From the NCBI RefSeq assembly GCF_000003195.3, contig NC_012879.2, forward strand, positions 23,611,367 through 23,675,366: a stretch of 64,000 nucleotides of DNA, in the 5' to 3' direction. The translations under genes were made by a program, and so were the position numbers. The notes beneath the pieces were generated by a model that was not told where the DNA came from, ran no database searches, and worked only from the letters and a program-made list of their open reading frames with translations. This DNA comes from Sorghum bicolor. Taxonomy: Eukaryota; Streptophyta; Magnoliopsida; Poales; Poaceae. Of this stretch, positions 47,294 through 57,156 are shown one piece after another; position 1 is the stretch's first letter; each line of letters starts with the position of its first letter.

Positions 47294-48594
47294 CCAACGA
47301 GACACTCGTAAAGGAAGAGGAGCAAGATCTCGCTGAGTTCGAGCAACCCGACTACAATCAAGGCAAGTGTAGACACCGTTTGATCATTTTGAACCTACTC
47401 ATTAATGTCATGTACTTTCTATGCATGTGTCCAATGAATGCAAACCCTAAGGACCTGACTAGCTTTACTTATTATTCCTTGTGCACCTGGGGTTATGTAT
47501 ATGGGTAGATTAGGGTTTTAGTAGTCATGCTTAGCTGCTCTACTCACCTTATACACATGCTTAAACAAGAAATATTCTCTACTCAACTTGATGTTTAAAT
47601 TATACTGAATCTTTGGTCACTGCGGTGATGGCGATGTTGGATGCTTACGAGCATTGTGATGATGGTGGTGACAGGGGGAGCGGGTACCGTTGGTGGTCCG
47701 GTTGTCGGGCGTACCTGTCTCTGCTCTCTGTAGGGACTTAGTCATGGAGTGACCCCCTAGGACATACAGTGCAGCTCCAAGCTATATGGCTCTAACTTGT
47801 CTAATTAGCAGGACCTCCACTAGTAGGGTGTTACTTTCCGGGTAGGCGTGAGGAAGTAACTTGGGTAATGAATATTAAGACATCGGTTGCTCGGTACACC
47901 ATGGCTATGGGTATCGACTGTCGAGTGCCCTGGCCAAAACTTGCGAGTGGCATCCTATTAGTTGGACCCTGTGAAAGGTCTCATAGTGAGACCCTGCCTG
48001 GTCACCTTGGTAGTGTTTTAGGGAGTCATGACCCCAGGCAAATGGGAATCACGACTTGGAGTGAACATGCACACCTCTGTAGAGTGTAAAACTAATATAT
48101 CAGCTGTGCTCACGGTCACGAGCGGCCCAGACTCTCACATGCTGAGCAAATTGGATTCACATGATACTTGGAGATGGAACTTGTTTGAGGTGGCTACCTC
48201 GTGCTTTGGCGGAATGGCTATTCCGTGTTAGCAGGATTGCTATCCTGTGTTCTTAATTGGGGCTAATCCCCAAATTACAATAATTATTAGGATAGTCTCT
48301 TAAAAGATGCTAATTACTACTTACACTAATTAAGGGTTGGGTTTATCCTACTCACAATTAGTGATAGGTTGTTCTAATAAATGAATTATAATTAAAAGTG
48401 ATCAACTAAAATGCTACCGCAGTCAAACCATATCAGCTTTACCTTGTTTTAAGCCTTGCATGTCATTACTTTCCGTTTGTGCTTGCTGAATTCGACATGA
48501 ACTCACCCTTGCTATAATCATTAAAGGTTACTCGGACGAACAAGAGTACAATTGTGACTTCCCTGAGGACTACCCTGAGTCGCCTGGTTGTTAG
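47294..48594 (+). CDS. Possible spliced acidic micro-ORF inside the long solo LTR (hypothetical)
   Basis: Two segments at 47294-47362 and 48527-48594 join in phase. The first ends CAAG/GCAAGT, a GC-AG type donor; the second follows ATTAAAG. Together they give 44 residues ending in TAG, very rich in Glu and Asp (LVKEEEQDLAEFEQPDY and DEQEYNCDFPEDYPESPG). An upstream exon ending at 46492 would join in phase but has no ATG that I can find. I know no family for it. It may be part of a leader transcript of the parent element. Confidence 0.35.
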
Positions 48595-48875
48595 GCTCGT
48601 GTGATTCTACCGTCGACCTTCCTGTGGCAAGGTGGACCTGCTACGTCGACATGATTTAGTTTCACCTTTTATTCATGGAACAATTTAGTTTATGCTTCCC
48701 GTTTGTACTTTGATCATTTGGCTTGTAATAATGATAGTATACTTATTTATGTAATTCGTTTGAACACTATGTTTTGTACCATTGATGATGTCAATCCATG
48801 TGTGTGAATTTGAGATTCTAGCGCACATGTGATTTGGCACCCGAATGCTCTTTTACATCCGGGTGTGACAGATCC

Positions 48876-49425
48876 TTCAGCAATGACATCTAGGTGCTCA
48901 CACATCTTCTGGTTTAATCCATGATAAAAGCCTTCCATGAGTAACCATTCTTCCATTCCATGATGAGGACAATCTTGAATGTATCCTTGCAAACGCTTCC
49001 ATGCTTCTGAAATGGTTTGTCTTCTGCTATTGGAAATTGGTAATCTTTCCTCTTAAGGCATTGGTCTTGCCTATTGGGAAGAATTTTGCTAGAAAGGCCT
49101 TGGAACACTTCACCCATGTGTTGATGTCTTCTTTGCTGGCATAGAATCACTGCTTTGCTCTTCCCGCTAGCGAGAATGGAAAGAGGTGAAGTAGTATGAT
49201 ATCTTGATTAACACTTTCTATGGCGATGGTGTTTCCGATCTCCATGAAGTCCTGCAGATGTGCACTTGCATCTTCATTTGCCTTTCCACTAAATTTAACA
49301 ACTTGCACCATGTTGATGAGGCTTGGCTTGAGCTCAAACTAAAGATTTTTTATTCTTAGTACTGGACTAGTGCAGATGTTCTCCACTGTTGGAGCAGAGA
49401 ACCCCAACAAGGTCTTTTTAGCCAT
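48876..49425 (-). pseudogene. gag: gag of element D, N-terminal part
   Basis: Starts MAKKTLLGFSAPTVENI at ATG 49425. It keeps LINMVQVVKFSGKANEDASA, LFPFSLAGRAKQ and CPHHGMEEWLLMEGFYHGLN, closely like gag of element E. It has stops near 49341 and 49148 and frame changes. The long solo LTR cuts it at 48875. The 210 bases from 49426 to 49635 are untranslated leader. Confidence 0.85.
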
Positions 49426-49635
49426 AGTTTCAAATACTGGTGACGAGCTTCCTTCTTGATTGATCCAATTGAGATAAAAAGTTGAGTGAATCAGTTTCAA
49501 TCTTACTAATACCCTATATAAAATATAAACACAGAAAAAACAAATAGAGGTAAACCTACCAAGTAGAGGTGACTAGCAAGCAACCACTCATTTTATTAAG
49601 TATCTGTTTAGGCAATTTTTCTCAAAAAGTTTATT

Positions 49636-49656
49636 CCTTCCCCGGCAACAGTGCCA
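49636..49656 (-). promoter_or_regulatory. Primer-binding site of element D
   Basis: Read on the minus strand, TGGCACTGTTGCCGGGGAAG differs by one base from the Athila tRNA-Asp-type site of element E. Confidence 0.82.
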
Positions 49657-49664
49657 GAAATGCT

Positions 49665-51138
49665 TGTTGACACTTCTACCACCACTTAAGCTAAGTTGTC
49701 ATCCCTAGCATGGCGCCAGAAGTATGGTATAAAAACTACCCACTAATAAAATAAATATAGGATCCGCAAGCGTACAAATTAAATATCATTGTAGCACTTC
49801 ACCAGGAAGTATTCCAGGTATCATTATTTATATTTAGCTCTAGGGAAAGAACTAAGGACTTAAACAATGAGATCAACTTGCAAAACATGACTACTTATGA
49901 TTGATTGGATTGCATAGTCACATACTTGGCAGGAGGGTAAACCATGATAGAAAAATGATATAAAATATAAAAGTCCAAGGATTAAATCACATAGAGATTA
50001 GATATAGACTACTCAGCTTAATAGTAGGTAGACATCTGATTAGTTCAAGAGATAGAAAATCCTAAGTAGTTCTAATTTATCTAGTCATTCATCTACTCTA
50101 ATGCTACACTATCATATATAGCACAAAAAACTCTTCATTTATGTATAAAGAACGTTGCTATAAAAAGACAAGACCGAACTGGACTTTCTATGCAACTATG
50201 GTTTTACCTGTCTTATCAACGGGAGATGGAATACAAAAGACTTAACAGAACTGTCACTCCCATGATCTACCAGGCAAACCCGACCGATAGGGTGTAATTA
50301 AAGATACACGACATCTAAGCACCATGCTTACATGACATCTATCACCAAACCCTCCTGTGAAGAGAGCTAAGCGCTTTGCAAACATATACATAAACTTATT
50401 ACAAATCATAACTATATCAAATGTAGAACTAGAATAAACTAAGAATATAATAAATAGAAACATAATGACATTTAAGTCAAAAGAGAGATAAAATATAATA
50501 CCAATCTTTGATAATGAAGATCCAGAAATTCCGAGCACAGGCGCCCGACTCTTCCTCTATCTAGTCTAATTCTATGTAGAAGATAAAGATTAGGAGTAGC
50601 TAATCTAACTCTAATCCCTGACTCTAATGGCTCCCTCTAATTCTCAGATGAGAATAAAATATAATTCTGTTTTTCTCTCTCAACTCTAAGCTCTCCTCAA
50701 GGAGGGTCAGGGTTATATTTATAGCCTCCTAGGAAGCACCACAACCCTCAGATCAAACCGTCTTAAATGTACGCTTAAGATTAATCCTCAAAGGCGGTGG
50801 AAGCAGGATCTGCGAGGTTGCACCTGATTGGTTGAAGCCTCTGGGTGGCTGCCCCTGACAGGTGAGGCGTCCGCCCCTAGCCTATGTCAGGTGGGCCCCA
50901 CCTTTCAGGTGGTGTCTTCCCCGAGTCTACTAGATTTTTCTAGAGTTGACGTTCGGGTCTTCTCTCTATGTAAATCTGACATGTGGACCTCCTTTTGTTA
51001 TTATTCTGATAACCCCTGCAGAAATAGACATTCACCAAAACTCGTGGAAATTGTCAGTAAAAATCCTAAGTCTATGGGGATGTTCAGTTTTTATCCTCTT
51101 TCTTCTTTTTAGTTGACGATAGTTAATAATAATCAACA
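49665..51138 (-). repeat. 5' LTR of element D
   Basis: 1474 bp from TGTTGACACTTC to ATAATCAACA on the plus strand. It shares scattered blocks with the LTR of E (AAGCTAAGTTGTCATCCCTA near its left end, CTGCAGAAATAGACA near its right end). A minus-strand TATA (GGCTATAAATATAACC) lies near 50712-50728. It marks the right edge of the repeat nest. Confidence 0.9.
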
Positions 51139-51313
51139 CTAGTTTTACTCTAACCAAACGGGCCCTAAGGTGGCCCTGCCTAGCATGGTTGGTCGGTCTG
51201 GCCTCGGCCAGCCCTAGCACAGCTTCTACGTTGCAATGCCATGTGTTTGTTTCACTTGTCTCAGCTATGCCATGTGTTTGTTTCACTAGTCTAGACAAGC
51301 TGAGTTCGATTAA

Positions 51314-51555
51314 GGCCTTTTTTTAGTTCACCCCAAAATTCAAAAAAAATTCAAGATTCCCTGTCACATCAAATTTTATGGCACATGCATGAAGCATTAA
51401 ATATAGATAAAAAATAACTGATTGCACAGTTTACCTGTAATTTGTGAGACAAATCTTTTGAGCCTAATTAGTCCATGGTTGGACAATAATTGTCAAATAC
51501 AAACGAAAGTGCTACAATACCTAAATCTAAAAAGGTTTTGCAACTAAACAAGGCC
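51314..51555. mobile_element. PIF/Harbinger-like (Tourist-type) MITE, copy 1
   Basis: 242 bp with GGCCTT...TAGTT and AACTAAACAAGGCC ends, flanked by TAA and TGA, probably a mutated 3-bp TSD. The middle shares TTAAATATAGATAAAA and TTGCACAGTTT with the copies at 52507 and 55320. Confidence 0.8.
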
Positions 51556-51558
51556 TGA

Positions 51559-52506
51559 GATCATGTTTGGTATCTGACTTAAGTGGCTATGATTACTGTG
51601 ACGGGGAATTCGGTAGCTTTACCACTAGCCTCTCTCCTTGTGGACATTTCATCGAACACCTTAGTGACAGTGGCCATCCAAAAGCGAGTAGTAGAGCAGG
51701 AATTAAATTGAGCAGTAGAGGTGAAGCCAAGGAGGCGCCATGGACAACTCTGTACTTGAGCTGTCCCACGCCATGGATGGCCACGTCGCCTCGACCCTGA
51801 CCAGCGCCGAGGCTCTACGGTTGAAATCATTTGGCTTCACGGTACTAAGTACTTGCTATTCTCCATGGTCACTTTTGGAGACGTTGCTGTCGTGTTGTAC
51901 TCTATGGGCGGTGTGGGGGAGGGCAGCGTAGAGGCGCTACAGTAGCATGACCAAGGCGAGTTAGGGCCGACCATTGTGAACGGGACACGCGGAGCGACGC
52001 TTGGTGTGGGGCGTGGGGGGATTTGGCTGTGAGGGTGAGAGGGGGTCATCCTAGGTGGGGGTGCTCATCGTGTGGGAAGCTTGCCCGCTCTCTCAGCATT
52101 AGAGAAGAAGCAACATGCCCCACGGTCCACTTTGGTTCTCTTCAATTTGTCGCGGTGCTAGCTCATTGAAAAAAAAGAAAAAGAACAGGAGCAAAAGAGG
52201 AAGAAAATGATCCCAAAGTCATCGAATAATATTGTAGCAGGTGAATTTTGTTTTATAATGGCATAAGCTGGTGAAGCCCGATTATGAGATGGCAAATCAC
52301 AAAAACCCACTTTAAATTTCAAAAAGCTCTATTCCTCCACGACGACTATGTTGCCCGGGTCTCGACAAGTTGAAGAATTTAACGAAGAGCCACAAATTGC
52401 GACACGCTGTAGAGCACAAAACCAAAAAGATTGTTTGATTCTCTTTGCTAAATTTTAGCTAGCTAAACTTTAATTATTTTAGTAGTTAAACTTTCAAACA
52501 CAATAA
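51559..52506. other. Intergenic stretch without a recognised gene
   Basis: Short frames occur on both strands (for example 51579-51830) but none resembles a protein I know. The segment at 52440-52500 has TTTAGCTAGCTAAACTTTAAT-like inverted words. I see no promoter or RNA gene. Confidence 0.5.
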
Positions 52507-52752
52507 GGCCTTGTTTACTTCCACACCAAAACCCGAAATTTTTCAAGATTCCCCGTCACATCGAATATTTAGACGCATGCATGTAGTATTAAATATAGAT
52601 AAAAATAAAAACTAATTGCACAGTTTGGTCGAAATATACGAGACAAATCGTTTGCGCCTAGTTAGTCTATAATTACACAATATTTGTCACATACCAACAA
52701 AACACTTACCGTAGCGATTTTGCAAAATATTCTGTAAGTAAACAACACGGCC
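52507..52752. mobile_element. PIF/Harbinger-like (Tourist-type) MITE, copy 2
   Basis: 246 bp, GGCCTTGTTTACTT to AAGTAAACAACACGGCC, with a perfect TAA duplication (52504-52506 and 52753-52755). It ends about 215 bp before the TGH start codon, so it lies in the promoter or leader. Confidence 0.9.
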
Positions 52753-52968
52753 TAACTAAAACGACCTACTAGTTAGTAATAAGTAACTAATTTTAGCTGA
52801 GAAATTTAGCGAGGGGAAAATCTCAATTCCCGTCCACCTGTCGTGTGTCCTCTCGCCCTCTACGTTCCGGAACCCTCTTCTCTTATCCCGCTCTCGCCTC
52901 ACCGGCGCCGCCAATCCGCTGGCGAGCTAGGGCTTCCTGATCATTGGCCTCCGCAGCTTTCCGCCACC
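52753..52968 (+). promoter_or_regulatory. Promoter-proximal region and leader of TGH
   Basis: CT-rich, with TCTTCTCTTATCCCGCTCTCG at 52871-52891 and no obvious TATA box, which is common for housekeeping plant genes. The start context GCCACCATGG at 52963-52972 is close to ideal. Confidence 0.5.
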
Positions 52969-55900
52969 ATGGGGGTCGACAGTGACGACGAGGATCTCGT
53001 GGTCTATGGGACGCCCATCGAGCGAGAGGAGGACACCTCCGCCCGCAAGCGCCGCGCCGTCGCCGAGGCTGGTCAACTCCGCGCACTCCCTGCCTGGAAG
53101 CAGGAGGTCTTTCTCTCACCTCCCTCCTTCCTCTCCTCGCTCTCCCGGGACGTGCAATTTCGTGATTAGCAATGCAACAGGTGTTGTATTTTTGGGAGCA
53201 ATTGCGGTGCGATTTGCTTGTGATCAAGATTCAAGATGGATACTGCACATACTCACTCTTCCATTTGGGGTTTGCTTACATGCCTGCTGCTGTCATCAGC
53301 TACTTGATGCCATGCTTCTGTTTAGCTTTGGTGGCTCATATTATAAATAGAGCTGTGTTAATTTTCTGCTCGTACCATTGGAGTTGGGGTGAAAGCTAAC
53401 TCGAGACTTTTAAGGCAATCATTTGCTCTTTACGCCCTGTTTTGTTAGTTGGGCAATATGTCAACTAGGAAAGTTCAGAAGCAGAATAATGATTTAAATT
53501 GTGAATTATATCTGCCTACTCCCTCGGTTCCAAATTATTTGCTTTGCTTTCTATGCACCTAGAAAAGCCAAAACGACAAAATTTGGAATGGACGGAGTAG
53601 TTCTCAAAGGAGATGCTTAATTCCATCATCCTGCAGAATACTGTTAATCTTGTTGTTTATCCTTGTGTGCTGCGTTAGTCAAACCATAGTTCAGTAACTA
53701 AGACCTTGATTGTGGGTTACTGCTGATCTCATAATGGAATGGGTTGTGGAAATTCATGTAGTTCAGATGTGATTTTTCAACTATTTCTTTATTAGTTGTT
53801 AGATTCCTTATAATGTGGATGCTGTTTATCTGTTTGGGCTTTGGATAGTGCAATTTAGGCTCACAAAAATATAAATTTGTGATTTTGTAGCCATTGTGAT
53901 CTTATATTTGTATTAGTAAATCTGCAGAGTAACATCAGTGCTTGATGCTATCATACCATTTATTTTTTACTATTAAGTTATAGTATGGATTGAATTGTAT
54001 CTTTTGTGAGTTACTTCTCTTCCTACTTGTTGGTCTTGTGCATTGGAGATTTCAATTGAAGTCATGTAGCATTTGATTTACTTCAAGTTTTATTGTTGTT
54101 TTCATGTGGCGTGTAGGTGAGGGATGAAGAAGGAAGAAGAAGATTTCATGGCGCATTTACTGGTGGATTCTCTGCTGGATTTTACAATACTGTTGGCTCA
54201 AAAGAGGGTATGTTACATTGAATTTTTAATAATTATAATACTACATCTAGAAAAGGATTCAATTCTAGCTCTATCCCTTGCCAAAGACCAAATTTATAGA
54301 AAAAAATCAATATTTATAACATGAAATAGGTATTGCTATGAAAACATATCTCGTGACGAATCTAATGGCACTTATTTGGTATCATAAACTTTGATTTTTT
54401 TTATAAACTTGGTTAAACTTAAAATGAATTGACTTGGTACTATACTATAATTGCATTCTTCTGTACAAAGGGAGTAGTATGCATGAAAGTAGCATTGAGG
54501 GAACACATTTTATAATATACGCACTATGATTTTCCTCAGGTTGGACACCACAGACATTTACATCATCACGAAAGAATAGAGCTGAGCTGACAAAGCAAAG
54601 CATATACAATTTTCTTGATGAGGAGGATATAAAGGTACATGATGTTCTTTAACCTTGCAAATAAAATTTTGAAAAGCTACTCAATTGATCTGATTGTAGT
54701 ATGAAAATTGTTCTTTCTGCAATATAATTGTTCGTACTTTCCCTTTTTACATGGTTAATTAAAGAATGGCTTTTAGACAGACATGTTGCCAGAGTCACCT
54801 GACTGGTTTTAGGTCCAGGCTTGTAAATACGCATCATTGTCGTAGGGGATGTTGATCTGATCAGATTCAGCTTTTCTTTTTGACATCAGATTCCACTTTT
54901 AAGGCTGGTCTAATTTCTGCTGTTTGGAGGCACAAATAGTCTGATTGAAGTTATTTCATAGCATATATCCATTCTTGAAAAAATCGAGTTCATTTGACAG
55001 TGTGGGCACTATTTACAGGATATGGGTGGTAATGCTTTGGAGACATCTCAGCAGTACGATACCTTTGGTTTTACAGCTGCAGAGCACGCTCGAAAGCAGG
55101 CATCCAAGGAACAAAAGGAGAGGTTAGCGTCTTATCATCTTGTTCTACCAGTTTAATAAATGAATGGACTTATTGAACATATGTTTCCCATCAAAGCACT
55201 CTTCAGTCATCTCTCTGCACATTTTTCTGCTATTTATTGTGGTTCCATTCAACCAAGCTGTTCTGGTCAAACCTTGAGCCCCAGCTGTTGGTGGGAGTCT
55301 CATGCGGCCATATCGCCGAGGCCTTGTTTAGTGTGCGATTTTTTTTTGGATTTGGCTACTGTAGCATTTTATTTTATTTGGCAATTAGTGTCCAATCATG
55401 GACTAATAAGCTCAAAAGATTCGTCTCGCAAATTTCAGGCAAACTGTGTAATTAGTTATTTTTTTATCTATATTTAATGCTCCATGCATGCGTCCAAAGA
55501 TTCAATGTGATGGGACGAAAAGAAAATTTTTGGGAACTAAACAGGGCCTGAGTTGGGTGGAGTGAAAATGAACAAAAATGATCCATGGAGAGGAAGAGAC
55601 AAAAACAAATGGTTCTTATGGGCCTCTATGGATTTTTCTCAAATTTAGTTGCCTTTTTGAGCCCTTTAGTTTCCTACTTTTTCATTATTTATCTATTTGT
55701 ATTCTTATTACATCTATGCCATTGTATTCAAATGCCACCAACTTGTGTATGAGTGCATCCAAATTGAACTACCTTTTGCTGATATATGTTTTTTCATTGT
55801 TTACATCTCCTTGCAGACCATCTGCTATACCTGGTCCCATACCTGATGAATTGGTGGTCCCCACCAAAAATTCAATTGGTATTATTTGTTCTAATGTTTT

Positions 55901-57113
55901 CTCAATAACATTTGAGTTGATGTATGTACTTTCATTGAATTTTATGTCATTACCATGCTTGAACAGGTGTGACATTGTTAATGAAAATGGGTTGGCGCCA
56001 AGGACGCTCTGTCAGGGACTCACATGCTGATTCCTTGTATGGTATGCCTTTTGTTTTCAATGATTTTGTTTGTTTGGTAAGTTCAGCCATTCTCTGTGAT
56101 GTGTGGCCCTTCATTTGGTCAGAACTCTTGAATGCTACAGCCAATGCCTTGTAATAGCAGCTTCTGGCCTCGCTAATTATCATTAGTTTGAAAACATTAT
56201 TCTGCTCAAAAGTTTCATTGCGATTCTCAAATGTGACATTTCTTCCTGATCATTTGGAGTTATATGTCTCCTAAACTGAAAAAAAACTCTGCTGCAGAAT
56301 CACGCAGGAACGCTAGAAAAGCTTTTCTTGCTCTCTCTGGTGCCAAGGATGATGAGGATCAAGATCAAAGTGCCGAAAACTCTAGCTTAGATAAAGCTGT
56401 TGTGGGGTCAGTCGAGGAAATACCTGTATCTGGAAATACCCCTGTAAGCAGAATGAGTGTTTTTTGCTTCATTGCATGTGCATATTTCCTTGTTATTCAC
56501 CTCATTACAGGGCTGTATTTTCTTGTTTGGTTCTTTATAACATCTGTTCTTCTAAGGTCTTTTTTTTTCACTTTTTTGTGATTCTTTCAGATATAAAAAT
56601 ATCATGTTTTCCCAACTTAAACTAGCTAATCAGGATATTGGTCCTTTTGCACTTGTACTCTTATCGATTACATAAGCTGTCTTGGACTGTGTTGCAGTGA
56701 AACCTTTTTAAAATTTGACCTCTGATGTATGCTAGACATTTTATTGGCGTCTTGATTCTTGAATGTTGTCATATTGTTTCCAATTATATAAGTAATATTC
56801 TTTCATTCAGGTCTTTTTTTTTGGGAAGTAACAAAGCTTGTCACAAATTTTCCTCTTGTATTTTGTGCTATCTGGACAGCAAAGCTTCAAACTTGGCCTC
56901 CAATGGATGCTAGGCTTTTATGATTGATCACTTAAAGCTATGTCCTCAATTGATAATTACTTTCATAATATTGTTTCACAGAATCTGCTTCTCTTTTGCT
57001 CTACAATTCATTTTCAAAAAGATCAGTGGTTTCTCGTTACCTTCGGTTATAAGTGAGTGTATGTGTACCCATAGTATGATAATATCCAAGATGTCCAAAA
57101 TGTGTGCATACAT

Positions 57114-57156
<43 letters not shown>

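Larger units (their letters stand above)
42517..48870 (+). mobile_element. Very long solo LTR (about 3.8 kb) containing a LINE
   Basis: Starts TATAACACTCCAAAATTTG (probably TGTAACACTCC before mutation) and ends CCGGGTGTGACA. The TSD is GATCC (42512-42516 and 48871-48875). The LINE at about 43245-45813 accounts for about 2.6 kb. CCTATTTAAGG at about 43050 may be a TATA box, supporting plus orientation. There are no gag or pol frames. Long LTRs with these ends are usual for large chromovirus (Tekay/Del-type) elements of grasses; this family call is from memory. Two short acidic exon-like frames are listed separately. Confidence 0.78.
1..51138 (-). mobile_element. Element D: partial Athila-like Ty3/gypsy element, ground layer of the nest
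   Basis: Its 5' LTR is at 49665-51138 and its primer site at 49636-49656. Its frames run right to left: gag remnants at 48876-49425 and 41950-42511, a protease remnant at 41481-41765 and an ATHILA ORF-1-like frame at 39417-40425. No reverse transcriptase, RNase H or integrase is seen between protease and the ATHILA-type frame, so the copy is non-autonomous or internally deleted. Elements A and B are inserted together at 79-39281 and a solo LTR splits gag at 42517. The left LTR lies outside the window, so bases 1-83 should be D sequence; I recognise no protein there. The Athila assignment rests on the tRNA-Asp-type primer site, gag and protease likeness to element E and the extra ORF. Confidence 0.8.

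Noticed and set aside
79..51143. CTAGT both around element A and directly right of the D LTR (51139-51143)
   Set aside because: The left end of D is outside the window, so CTAGT at 51139 cannot be paired with it; the match to the TSD of A is most simply chance for a five-base word.
51579..51931. Short frames on both strands between MITE copies 1 and 2
   Set aside because: No recognisable motif, no splice partners, and opposite-strand frames of equal quality.
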